This document shows, in pieces, positions 1-10,475 of a DNA stretch of 64,000 bases (positions are counted from its first letter, which is position 1; every line of letters starts with the position of its first letter). Under the pieces are notes generated by a model. It saw nothing but the letters and a program-made list of their open reading frames with translations. It did not search any database and was not told the origin of the DNA. Made by a program: the position numbers and the translations under genes. Where the stretch lies: positions 63,364,001 through 63,428,000 of the forward strand of contig OZ231126.1 of assembly GCA_965153355.1 (NCBI GenBank). Direction: 5' to 3'. This DNA is from Flaccisagitta enflata. Lineage: Eukaryota > Chaetognatha > Sagittoidea > Aphragmophora.

Positions 1-180
1 TTTACCCTGTAGCTCTCATCATGCATTCTTATTGTTGTTAACTTAAGGTTTCTAGCGAGTCTCAAATTTCTTTGATGTGCTTTTGCACCTTTGTATCTTT
101 TTGCAGTTGTTACAGATTTTTCCTTGTATGAGGCACGTTTTCTGGTCAATATATCATTTTGATTTTCTTTATAGTGACTT

Positions 181-585
181 TGCCTGTTTGTCAAAATTTT
201 ATCTTTGTTCTGATCATAATGCAATTGCTTGTCTGTCAAAATTTTATCTTTGTTCTGATCATAATGCAAATGCCTATCTGTCAAAATTTGATCTTTGTTC
301 TGATCATAATGCATTTGTTTGTCAGTCAAAATTTTATCTTTGTTCTGATCATAATGCATTTGTTTGTCAGTCAAAATTTTATCTTTGTTCTGATCATAAT
401 GCAAATGCCTATCTGTCAAAATTTGATCTTTGTTCTGATAATAATGCATTTGTTTGTCAGTCAAAATTTGATCTTTGTTCTGATCATAATGCAAATGCCT
501 ATCTATCAAAATTGTATCTTTGCTCTGATCATAGTGCAATTTCCTGTCTTCCAAAATTTTTCTTTGTTCTTCTCATAATTTTCTT
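181..585. repeat. 45-bp minisatellite, about nine copies
   Basis: A 45-bp unit (core TTTGTTCTGATCATAATGCA) repeats about nine times with a few substitutions per copy, the last copy being degenerate. The period is a multiple of three, so two plus-strand frames stay open and would give 15-residue repeats. I see no start context, homology or splice signal that makes them coding. The array starts at the stop codon of the minus-strand SGNH-like gene, so it would lie in that gene's 3' untranslated region or just beyond it. Confidence 0.9.
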
Positions 586-2355
586 TCATCCGTTCTCTGG
601 CCTTAGATAGTAATTCCTGATTTTCTGCTTCAGATAATTTTTTGCCCTTATTTCACGTCTTTTTTTTTGCCTTCTTGCCTCTTCACTCTTAGATCTTTTT
701 CCCTTTCCACCCAACAATAACGATATTTCTTTTCTTTGACAAAACCCAGAGCTTGAGTTAGCTTCATCATCATTTTGACTAGTAAAGCAATCTACTAATG
801 TTTCTATTTTGCCATCTTTTTTCTCCAATTGTATGAGACACCCACGTTTTGAGTTGTATGTCAGAGATATTTTATCCTCTATATCTTTTGAATCTTTTGA
901 TAGACTCTTAACCATAGGATTGAGGAATCCTTTGATTTTTTTCATCACTTTCTTTAAATGTCCCCTAGAAAAATTTCTTGGTTGAGGGATTTTCATTTTT
1001 GGATGTTCATCACTCAATTCATCACAAACACCATCATCAACCAAACCAGAATCAATACCATTGGCATCATCACCAGCCACATCATTGCTATTATCCTTAT
1101 GCGGGCAGGGATGTTCTTCTTTTACAGCATAGGTCTTTTTCAGCCGAGGTCGTCTTTGATTTTTGAAAGAGGTTAATTTTTGCTGCAATTTGATGAGCAG
1201 ATTTGGGTCCCTTTCAAATTTTTTTTGCAATTGAGGAGGTGTTCGTTTTATTGAAGGGGATGGATCTCCCCTTGAAACCTCTGATTGGTTGCAAGAAAAT
1301 TCTGGTCGCTCATACCAAGAAATATTGCGTTTCGCCTGTTTCTTTGGCTGTTCTTCTCGGTGTTGGTCTTTGTTGCTGACTTTTTTCACTCGTTCCACTC
1401 TCGGTTTTGCACGTGGAAGATGATTAGGCTGAGAAAAACAATAATCGGAAACAGGAGGAAACCACAGATCTGCTTTTTTTGGCTTCTTCTGCTTTTTGCG
1501 GAGAACAGGAGCATATTTTGGAAGACAAACAGGTGATTTAGACACTTGCTTGGCAGCCTCTTTGATTGGGCCTCTGAAAGAAACATCTTGAGCAAGGCAA
1601 CACTGCAAAATGAAGTGGTTTCGATTAGGTTTTTCTTTGCGTGTCATTTTTGGTACAGCAACCTGCGGTTCAAACGAAAATTTACAGGAAGCTTCTGGTA
1701 AAGGAGGGAAGTCATCCTGTGAAAGTGAAAACTTTGATTTGGGTTTGAGGAGATACTGTACCATTTTGAGTTTACCATCTGTCTGGCCTTTAGAACCATC
1801 TGTCAAATGCAACCCATCAGATGTTAGATAGGGAAGCCACTTGTGAAGGGGAGGTGAGATAACAGACCTCACTTGATTGCTGTGACATGGACAAACGGTA
1901 AAACAACTCTGATAGAGTGAAATGGCATTGTTTGTGGTGTCTATCCAGGTTTGCGATCCGCACTCTGGATGATCGTGAATCATGCTTGGGTTTTTGGACA
2001 GTCGGCGCATCGGGATGGGAGCCAAAATCAGCTTTGTTATGGGATATTGTGTACAAAACCCATGAACAAGATTACTGCGCACCCTTGCAATCATTTTGCA
2101 TTTCATCACGTGGCAGTCATCCTCATTACGATTGAAATCATTCGCACCAGCAACCAAAAAGACATAGTCATAAGACTTTTCCTGCATGAGTGTATGAACC
2201 TCTCCATTACCGCCTAACAGTTGATCGGTGGTTTTACCTGGAAAACACCGGACATGCAACTCACTCAAACCATAATTCTTCATCAAGAGCCGCCTTGCCG
2301 CAATGGAGCATCCTCTCATGAGACTATCTGCTAAAAGCAATCCGATAGTCTTCAT
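586..2355 (-). CDS. SGNH/GDSL-hydrolase-like protein with basic tail, intronless
   Basis: An uninterrupted 589-codon frame. The first ~190 residues match the SGNH-hydrolase layout. Block I reads LLADSLMRG (Ser11, with Ala in place of the Gly of GDS), block III reads GAND at 70-73, and block V reads DGLHLT with Asp180 and His183. The Ser/Asn/Asp/His set needed for an esterase-type active site is therefore present. Residues 214-220 read DDFPPLP, after which the protein becomes Lys/Arg-rich and ends in a very basic segment. The ATG at 2355 has A at -3 and begins just before the first conserved strand, which supports this start. SGNH domains occur in host proteins and in ORF1 of some non-LTR retroelements. 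The lack of introns, the basic tail and the absence of any nearby polymerase allow either a transposon-derived gene or a stand-alone host gene. The substrate is unknown. Confidence 0.6.
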   Translation of the reverse strand: MKTIGLLLADSLMRGCSIAARRLLMKNYGLSELHVRCFPGKTTDQLLGGNGEVHTLMQEKSYDYVFLVAGANDFNRNEDDCHVMKCKMIARVRSNLVHGFCTQYPITKLILAPIPMRRLSKNPSMIHDHPECGSQTWIDTTNNAISLYQSCFTVCPCHSNQVRSVISPPLHKWLPYLTSDGLHLTDGSKGQTDGKLKMVQYLLKPKSKFSLSQDDFPPLPEASCKFSFEPQVAVPKMTRKEKPNRNHFILQCCLAQDVSFRGPIKEAAKQVSKSPVCLPKYAPVLRKKQKKPKKADLWFPPVSDYCFSQPNHLPRAKPRVERVKKVSNKDQHREEQPKKQAKRNISWYERPEFSCNQSEVSRGDPSPSIKRTPPQLQKKFERDPNLLIKLQQKLTSFKNQRRPRLKKTYAVKEEHPCPHKDNSNDVAGDDANGIDSGLVDDGVCDELSDEHPKMKIPQPRNFSRGHLKKVMKKIKGFLNPMVKSLSKDSKDIEDKISLTYNSKRGCLIQLEKKDGKIETLVDCFTSQNDDEANSSSGFCQRKEISLLLGGKGKRSKSEEARRQKKRREIRAKNYLKQKIRNYYLRPENG

Positions 2356-3850
<1,495 letters not shown>

Positions 3851-4275
3851 TGTCTCTGTCTACGAAAATGAACTAACCTTGTTACATCGCTGTCTTGCCC
3901 AATTTGATTCTTATTTTTTCTTTTTTTTTGGTTGCTAGAATCTTTTCACACGCGACTGTACTTAGCTCGTCCGAACCAAGTACAGAGTTTTTGTAGGAGC
4001 TGATTTCTATGGTGCATTTTTTCCTTGGCTCTGACATTACGTTTATTGTCATTATTATGTTTATGATATTGATTGTCATTGTTAACAATGCTGTCAACAT
4101 CGTTTTAGTTGTTACCATTGTTATTGTTGATGTTCTTGTTATTCAGTTGTGAAGCTGCTGATATCCTTGTTATCGACATCATCGCCACAATTTGATTAAA
4201 AAAACATGTGTTTCTTCAACGATTGATTTTTTGAAAAAAAAACTATGATGTGCTATCTGAAAAGAACGAAACAGC

Positions 4276-4383
4276 ATAGGTCATCGGCCCCTTCGGGGCC
4301 GCTGCCTAACCACCACACACCAACATACACTGACACAGGGGCAACGGGTACCGCTGACCATCTAACGCTTTTGCGACTATTGA
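4276..4383 (+). repeat. Composite element A: GC hairpin plus conserved 3' motif
   Basis: Starts with GGTCATC followed by the hairpin CGGCCCCTTCGGGGCCG (7-bp stem, 3-base loop) and CTGCC. After a ~50-bp spacer comes the conserved block GGGTACCGCTGACCATCTAA and CGCTTTTGCGACTAT. The same two blocks recur in either orientation elsewhere in the window (for example 49170-49285). This copy has no tandem array. Confidence 0.7.
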
Positions 4384-5149
4384 GGCTCAAGCGTTCTTAA
4401 TATGTTCTTATTTTTAAGTTAGTTAATCTTTTTAATTATAATCTATATTAATATAAAAGTTTGTTTTTTAAGCAATTGTGAAAAAAAACATTTTTTGTTT
4501 TATAAAAAGAAATGTGAAATTTAAATTTAATAAATAATGAATTATCATTAAAGAAAGTATTATCAAAATATCCATCATTCAGGGTTTTTCATCTAATTTT
4601 ACTAATTTTTTAAAAACTTATATTCTTATCTTCAAATCTGAAGCTCAGCATGTTCTTAAGATGTTCTTATATTTTGACCAAATCTGAGGCTGATGTTCTT
4701 ATAAACAGTGTTCTTATAAAAAGAAAAGCGTGTAATCATTTTCAGACCCTGTGAAAAAAAGGAGGGGGCTTTAAGTAGAGGGGGTGATAAACAGTGAAAA
4801 TACAGTACGTGTATATTTACGCGGTAATGATCTCATTTTGGCCAGTTCACTTATTCATCATTTTTCTCGCAATTACTCATGATCAATCATTCAATCATGG
4901 TTCTACGTCAACGTGGACCCGAGAAACACCTGCAGCTTTTGGAGCTTTTCTCCAATCTCCACTCCAGGACAAATTGTCGGAATTCCTTCACAGGGGATAG
5001 GGAGGATTTTCCCGAAATTCCCCGCCCTTCACCCCCCTTCCCCTTCCTCTCTATTCGCTCAGCCATTTACAGTAATTACATGAAGCCAATTCTGACGACA
5101 GAGTAGTGCCTTTATCATGATCGTATTTCCCTCAGGCTATTGCCGCCCT
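4384..5149. other. AT-rich spacer, nothing recognised
   Basis: AT-rich sequence with repeated TGTTCTTA words near 4400-4720 that may be the remains of an old repeat. I see no coding exon, RNA gene or intact mobile element. Confidence 0.5.
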
Positions 5150-5426
5150 ACGTAGAATATAAGAGGATCTGTCCATTTGTCGGTCCATTGGTCCGTCCAT
5201 TGGTCCGTCCATCAGTTCGTTAAAACCGCGTTTCTCGGCTGTTTTTGGCCACGGTGAGATCCTACACTAAATTTAAATGATCGACAAACATGTTATGAGT
5301 GCCTCCGTTACTACTCTGTCGTTAAATCTGTCAGTTCGTCCATCTGTCTCTCTATGTATGTCACATGTTCAATATGTACACGCAGAGACACAGTCCGGAC
5401 GCATCATTGCCCGGTCGGCCTTGTTT
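5150..5426 (-). mobile_element. AACAAG...TAAAAA superfamily, subfamily C (5'-truncated tail)
   Basis: In minus orientation the head is AACAAGGCCGACCGGGC with a short hairpin. It is followed by the subfamily-specific core that includes the CGGACTGTGTCTCTGCGTG stretch and the AAACGCGGTTTT block, then a (GGAC)/(TGGAC)-type tract. The tail hairpin seen in the copy at 49434 is missing here. Confidence 0.6.
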
Positions 5427-5786
5427 TTCATTCCGCCACTGCGCCGATATTAAACTACGCGTGACCTGTTGCTTCGAATCTAGATCTAATGACCATTCTT
5501 TTCATTCATTATATTCACTCATTTCTCTCTTCGTGGACAGAATGAAAGAAATTTCATCGCATGATTTGCCTTACATGAATATCTCTCTGCGTCTTTCTTC
5601 TATCGGCGCCCCAGTTTAAAATCTCATTTTTCCCAATCCTCCTCCTCCTCCTCCGCCTTCTTTCTTCAATCTTCATCTCACTTTGAAATTAATCAAGTGC
5701 GAGGTTGATGGCTTAATCGATTCCGCAGATCAGCTCCTTCACTTCTTTTAACCGTCCGCCCCAACACGTGTCTATGACCTACTCCT

Positions 5787-5828
<42 letters not shown>

Positions 5829-5833
5829 CGTGC

Positions 5834-5898
<65 letters not shown>

Positions 5899-6046
5899 GA
5901 ATGCCTGGGATAAGACTGTTTTTACAGGGATGATTGTGACCTCGATTGTGTCCGTTTTACCTATTGGTGTTTTCGCAATTTCGGTACGTTTATATGAAAT
6001 CAAGAGATGCTTTGGGTGGACCGCAAAATGTATGACAAGCATGAGA

Positions 6047-6094
<48 letters not shown>

Positions 6095-6262
6095 AGAGAG
6101 AGAAGGAGAGAGCCTGAAACAAGGCAGGCAAAGCACGGCAACAGGCGGCGGGCAGCGAGGAGCAAGCGAGCGAAAGCGAGCGAAGCGAGGCAACGGGCAG
6201 CGAGCGAAGGCGGAAACGCGGGCGAAGCGAGCAGCAGGCAAGCGAGTGAAAGGGGAAGCAGA

Positions 6263-6309
<47 letters not shown>

Positions 6310-6389
6310 GGAGGCGGAGCAGTGCAGAGCAGCGGCAGAGCGAGCGAGGCGAGGCGAAGCGAGAGCGAAACAAGCAGGCAAAAAGCGAG

Positions 6390-6471
<82 letters not shown>

Positions 6472-6754
6472 CAGACAGACAGATCGACAGACAGACTGTA
6501 TAGTGAATAGTGCTAGATATCCCTATCTTCCGAGAAGCGTTGACTCTCCTTGGAAGCGCTTCAAGCTCATTCAAATCGCTAGACTTCTTTGGCACGAGCG
6601 CTAGTGTTTCATGATGGGCTACTCGGTCCTTCCCAGTTCCCACCTAAATATGGAACGATGGGCCGTGATATTTTTTTTCTTTCTTTGGTGTCCAATCGAT
6701 TTTCTGAGAAAACCAGCCGTTCTCGTGCTACAGTACTGATAACCGAGATCAGTG
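5427..6754. repeat. (TG)n and (GA)n tracts with a GCGA-rich mosaic
   Basis: (TG)n at 5791-5896 carries a GTGC interruption. (GA)n runs occur at 6041-6110, 6260-6310 and 6394-6468. Between the GA runs is a ~250-bp mosaic of AGCGAGCGAAGCGAGG-like words (about 6110-6370), compositionally like the core of the GGGCGT-ended MITEs at 32870 and 35015. No gene is supported; the long Arg/Glu/Ala-rich and Ser/Leu-rich frames are shadows of the repeats. Confidence 0.8.
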
Positions 6755-6916
6755 AAACAATGCCGGATACACGGCCATACCAGTTGCGGACGGGTGGGCA
6801 GGGGCGGAAATGCGCGTTTTCACACTTTTCGACTCGTGCTGACGGACGGACCAATGGACGGACCAACGGACGGACGGACAAAGGCTCTTATAGAGTTGCG
6901 TGTCCGCAACTAAAAA
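6755..6916 (+). mobile_element. AACAAG...TAAAAA superfamily, AGTTGCG-hairpin subfamily
   Basis: The head is GCCGGATACACGGC (short hairpin), followed by GGGTGGGCAGGGGCGG, an ACTTTTCGACTCGTGC block and (GACGGACGGACC)n. It ends with AGTTGCG-TGTC-CGCAACT followed by AAAAA. The tail hairpin is perfect (7 bp) but differs in sequence from the AGTCGCG subfamily. Confidence 0.75.
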
Positions 6917-8252
6917 TCAGTATTGCATCACGCTATCAATCTGTCCTGCCCTTTGCTTTGTCTTCTGACTTCCGGGAGAATCCTCTTTCTTCCTTCCTCC
7001 GTAAATAGCACCCTTGGCAGATAGACTGTTAGACATAGACATAGACATAGGCAGAGACAGACAAACGAAGAGGCACAGACAGGGACAAAATGACCGAAAT
7101 AGAGACGTAAACACACAAGGCGCAGACAGATCGCTACTAAAGACTATCAGAGACAGATACATGAAAAGATAATCCTACAAGAACAGGTTTTTTCTTCTTT
7201 TTTTTCGTGGCATTACGAATAAAATCACCACGTCCGATTCACATTCACGCAATCATTGTCAAAATAAATATCGCGGTAACGAAGAAATAAAAAAGAAAGA
7301 CAAAAGAATCAAACAGGAAGTCGTACGGCCGAGGCAAAAGGCAGAACGCGTCTAGGAAATATCGGCGGAGAAGAAAGAAAGAAAGAGTTTTTGCTGGGTG
7401 GCCCTAATTTCCCTCTCGGGACTTTTGCAGAGAAGCTGAAATGTGATCTTCATAGTAAGAAAAAAGAAAGTCTAAATGTTGTTGTACGTGTGAAGAAGAG
7501 AATCAAGAAAATTATTGTTCGAGATATCTTTTCGGGAGAGTAACTTTCTCACTTTCTTTTGTATGGCGTAATTCGGCATGTGTATTTTCTTCGCTGGAAT
7601 AGCACGAACCAAGTCTGGCACATTTTGGCAGAAGGGGGAGGGATTTTTTTTGCTTTCTTTTTTTTTTCTTTTTTTTTTTTTTGAGGGGGGGGGGGCGAAG
7701 AGATCTAAATAGACATATAAATGTAAATGCACGTTTCGACGGAACGTGCGTAAAAGAGACGTGATATCTTGAACACAAATGATACATAATTGGTGCGCGC
7801 GTTAGTATTCGGCCCCTCATGTACATTATCCAAATGTCATTAGACAAATATTGAAAAGAGAATCTTCTCAAAAGTTAGTCTTAAAAATGATGTATCATGA
7901 TATTGATTTCCGTATAATCATATATGAGTTGCTGAATGCAAATGGACCAACTCCCGTCTAGAATGTTTCCTTTTTTCCTTCCTCCTTTCCCTCCCTTCCC
8001 CACCCAAATCTTCTCATAAGCAGCACACCTGATCTGCTTACATACGTTCTGTTGGGCCAGACCCTGGAGTGTGTCGGCTCACCACTTCTTCAAAAATATA
8101 ACCAAATATGAATTCCTCGCCCAAGAAAATGGATTATGATGAGTTTTCCATGCGCCTCTTTTGTGTAGCTTTCGTTGAGAGAGAATGGGAAGAGAGAGAG
8201 AGAGAGACCTAGTATTGAAAGAAATTTAGAGAGAAGATGTAAGTATATGGAA

Positions 8253-8320
<68 letters not shown>

Positions 8321-9060
8321 CATCAACGTCCAAACAAAGTGTAAAAAATGTTACTTCAAATTTTGTCTTAATCTCTCTTTCTTTACCCTCCCCCTTCAAA
8401 CAAAATAATGTGACGACAGAAAATCGAGTTCATTTTTGCGTCTCTTTCTTCTCGCCCTTTATTTCTCTGTCAAACCGGGGCTCTTCGGGAAAACGACCAC
8501 ATATTGGTATCAGAGAAAGATACACGTTTACTTGTTTCGACCATCCTCGTTATTATATCATGACCTCCCTTTTCTCGCTATGTCTTTGAATTTGACACGT
8601 TCTTTACTGTACTGATGCGCAAGGTCACTCGAACTAAAGGCAAAAAAGCTCCGTTTAACCCTTTGTCCCCCTCAGTACTGTCTACCGACATGATAAGCGT
8701 AGAATCATGGCTTTTCTGCCTCCTAATCAGTGCAAGAACCAGCCATGACTCTTTGTTCAGTCATTTATCAGTAATGGCAAATTGAAACAAGTCAAAAGAA
8801 CTTTATTTGCGGTCCCTTTTGTTCAATTTTTTTTTTTATTGCACCAATTTAGACAAATGTCCATTTAAGTCAGACAACTATCTAAAAAACAACTAAATTA
8901 GATGTAAGAAAAGTCAAAACATATATTTATTGTATATACAACAAAACAATAGCTCAAATGCTCATTTGTATGCTAAGAAGCTCAAAAAAGTTTTATTGAA
9001 AAAGAATTGTAAACACTCACACTTTCAAGTAAGCAAATGTGGTTAAAGACGAAGTAAAAT
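6917..9060. other. Intergenic; low-complexity only
   Basis: Contains AGACAGACA-rich sequence near 7019-7160, homopolymer-rich sequence near 7640-7690 and a (GA)n microsatellite at 8237-8316. Nothing else resembles an exon or an intact element. Confidence 0.5.
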
Positions 9061-9069
9061 ACCAAACTG

Positions 9070-9175
9070 AAGGATGTTCACGATCATTGCTTAACCATTG
9101 CTTAGCAACAGTTCAGCGTTGCTCAAGACTTGCTAAGCAATGCTTAAGCAATGCTTGTCAACATCCTTAAGGCTG
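9070..9175. mobile_element. Short palindromic MITE-like hairpin
   Basis: AAGGATGTT at the left is matched by AACATCCTT at the right. Between them the CATTGCTTA/TAAGCAATG words pair, so the ~105-bp segment folds on itself almost end to end. No coding capacity. A clear target duplication was not identified. Confidence 0.55.
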
Positions 9176-9231
9176 TGAAACAACATTCTTAAAGATAAGC
9201 AGGCGTACTTGCATATCACGCATTAAAAAAC

Positions 9232-9300
9232 AGACGCGCCTTTTTGGGCAGCGGCCCCGCAGGGGCCGATGACCTATGATTCCACACAGGGCAATTCTCC
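9232..9300 (-). repeat. Composite element A hairpin block
   Basis: In minus orientation it reads GGTCATCGGCCCC-TGC-GGGGCCGCTGCCC. The stem equals that of the copy at 4276 while the loop differs (TGC instead of TTC), which fits selection on, or recent descent of, the stem. It is followed by AAAAAGGC. The 3' conserved block is absent. Confidence 0.6.
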
Positions 9301-9792
9301 ATTTTCTTTCAAAATGATGCTAAGAAACAATGTTGCAAAGGGATCCGCAGACCAAATGACGCTTTAACAACCTGTTTGTTATTTATTGATATAACAACAA
9401 ATCTTTCAATCCCAAGGTTGTAACTCAAATGGTTTAGAAGAAGCTTGACCCCTCCAAAAAGAAAGCCACCTTTTGTTAAGGAATTGCGAGGGCAATGTTT
9501 TGATTTAAAATAATGCCTCTTTCAAACGAAAAAATATAGAAATACCAGAACAAACAAAAAAAAGTACTTTTAAGGGCTTTCCAACGGTCTAAAATTTTGA
9601 TTAGTTTGTTACCAAAATTAGCCATTCAAAAGTGCGTCTTTTTTAATCGCGTGGTACGTCAGACAAGCATCAATATACACATTTACGCATTTCTGTCAAA
9701 GTAGGCCGAGAAATACAGCAAATAGAAAGGAGAGAAATGGCAATTTTGTTTTGACCCTTTCTATACATATATGTGGCTGAAGTTTTGATAAA
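9301..9792. other. Spacer downstream of the LRR-KEN gene
   Basis: No feature recognised apart from an AATAAA hexamer on the minus strand near 9380, about 600 bases beyond the stop of the LRR-KEN gene. It could serve as a poly(A) signal if the 3' UTR runs through the element at 9793-9985. Confidence 0.3.
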
Positions 9793-9985
9793 AACAAGGC
9801 CGGATACACGGCTACCTAAGTCGCGTGCGGATGGACAGGGGCCATATTTGAGGTCGCTTCATCATTTGGGCAGGAGCAGTGGGGCTAAAGATCCCAAAAA
9901 CCCCAAAAAAGTAAAGTGTGATGAACCGACAGACGGACGGACCGACAGAGCGGGTTGTAGAGTCGCGTAGCACGCGACTAAAAAA
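9793..9985 (+). mobile_element. AACAAG...TAAAAA superfamily, AGTCGCG-hairpin subfamily
   Basis: A clean copy. The head is AACAAGGCCGGATACACGGC (small hairpin GGCCG/CGGCT), followed by GTCGCGTGCGG, CAGGGGCCATATTTGAGGTC, TTGGGCAGGAGCAGTG and a GACGGACGGACC tract. The tail hairpin AGTCGCGT-AGC-ACGCGACT is followed by AAAAAA. It ends seven bases from the stop codon of the minus-strand LRR-KEN gene, so it probably lies in that gene's 3' UTR, antisense to it. Confidence 0.8.
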
Positions 9986-9992
9986 TGTATGC

Positions 9993-10475
9993 TTATTCGA
10001 AAATGAACCGAAAATCCTCTTCCACTTCACTAGATTCAGACGAGGGTTTTCGCAGGCTAAGGCTTGTGTCAACTTGTGGATAGATCACAACAAGTTTTTC
10101 ATACTCGGGAACGATAAAATCGACGAGCATCTTCTTGTTTCCTAGCCTGTCATTTGCACGCATCACCGTGATTTGCGTAAAGTCGACTTTCAAATCGGAC
10201 GAATAATGATTTTTGAGTCGTTCGACAGCGAACCCTTTGATGGAAGCGATATTGTCCTGAGGCCTGAAGGGCCTGACCAAAGTCTCGCTTGGAAGAGACC
10301 CGAGAGGGTAAAATTCGATTTGGACTTCGGACTTTTTCACGCTGACTGTCGAACCCTCGGGGATGAAGACCTTGGGCCCGATGACTGTAGTGTCCGCACT
10401 GGTCTTGGTTGAGGGTGATCCAAGAGTGTCGTTGGCTACAACATCAGTGTGACTTCCATCCACCACCTTCGTCGC
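9993..10475 (-). CDS. LRR-KEN receptor, exon 2 (end of UBL1, UBL2, stop)
   Basis: Acceptor TTCATTCATTAG|GCG, phase 0, after a 243-bp intron. An in-frame stop lies directly upstream of the acceptor, so the segment must be entered by splicing. It encodes the last strand of UBL1, a Ser/Thr linker and a second ubiquitin-like domain (VQIEFYPLG ... ITVMRANDRLGNKKML ... YEKLVVIYP). The tail is acidic and the stop is TAA at 9993-9995. Confidence 0.65.
   Translation of the reverse strand, partial: ATKVVDGSHTDVVANDTLGSPSTKTSADTTVIGPKVFIPEGSTVSVKKSEVQIEFYPLGSLPSETLVRPFRPQDNIASIKGFAVERLKNHYSSDLKVDFTQITVMRANDRLGNKKMLVDFIVPEYEKLVVIYPQVDTSLSLRKPSSESSEVEEDFRFIFE

Noticed and set aside
77-610. Protein with ten 15-residue repeats across the 45-bp minisatellite
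   Set aside because: Two frames are equally open because the period is a multiple of three. Residues are hydrophobic and there is no homology or gene context. It lies antisense to the 3' end of the SGNH-like gene.
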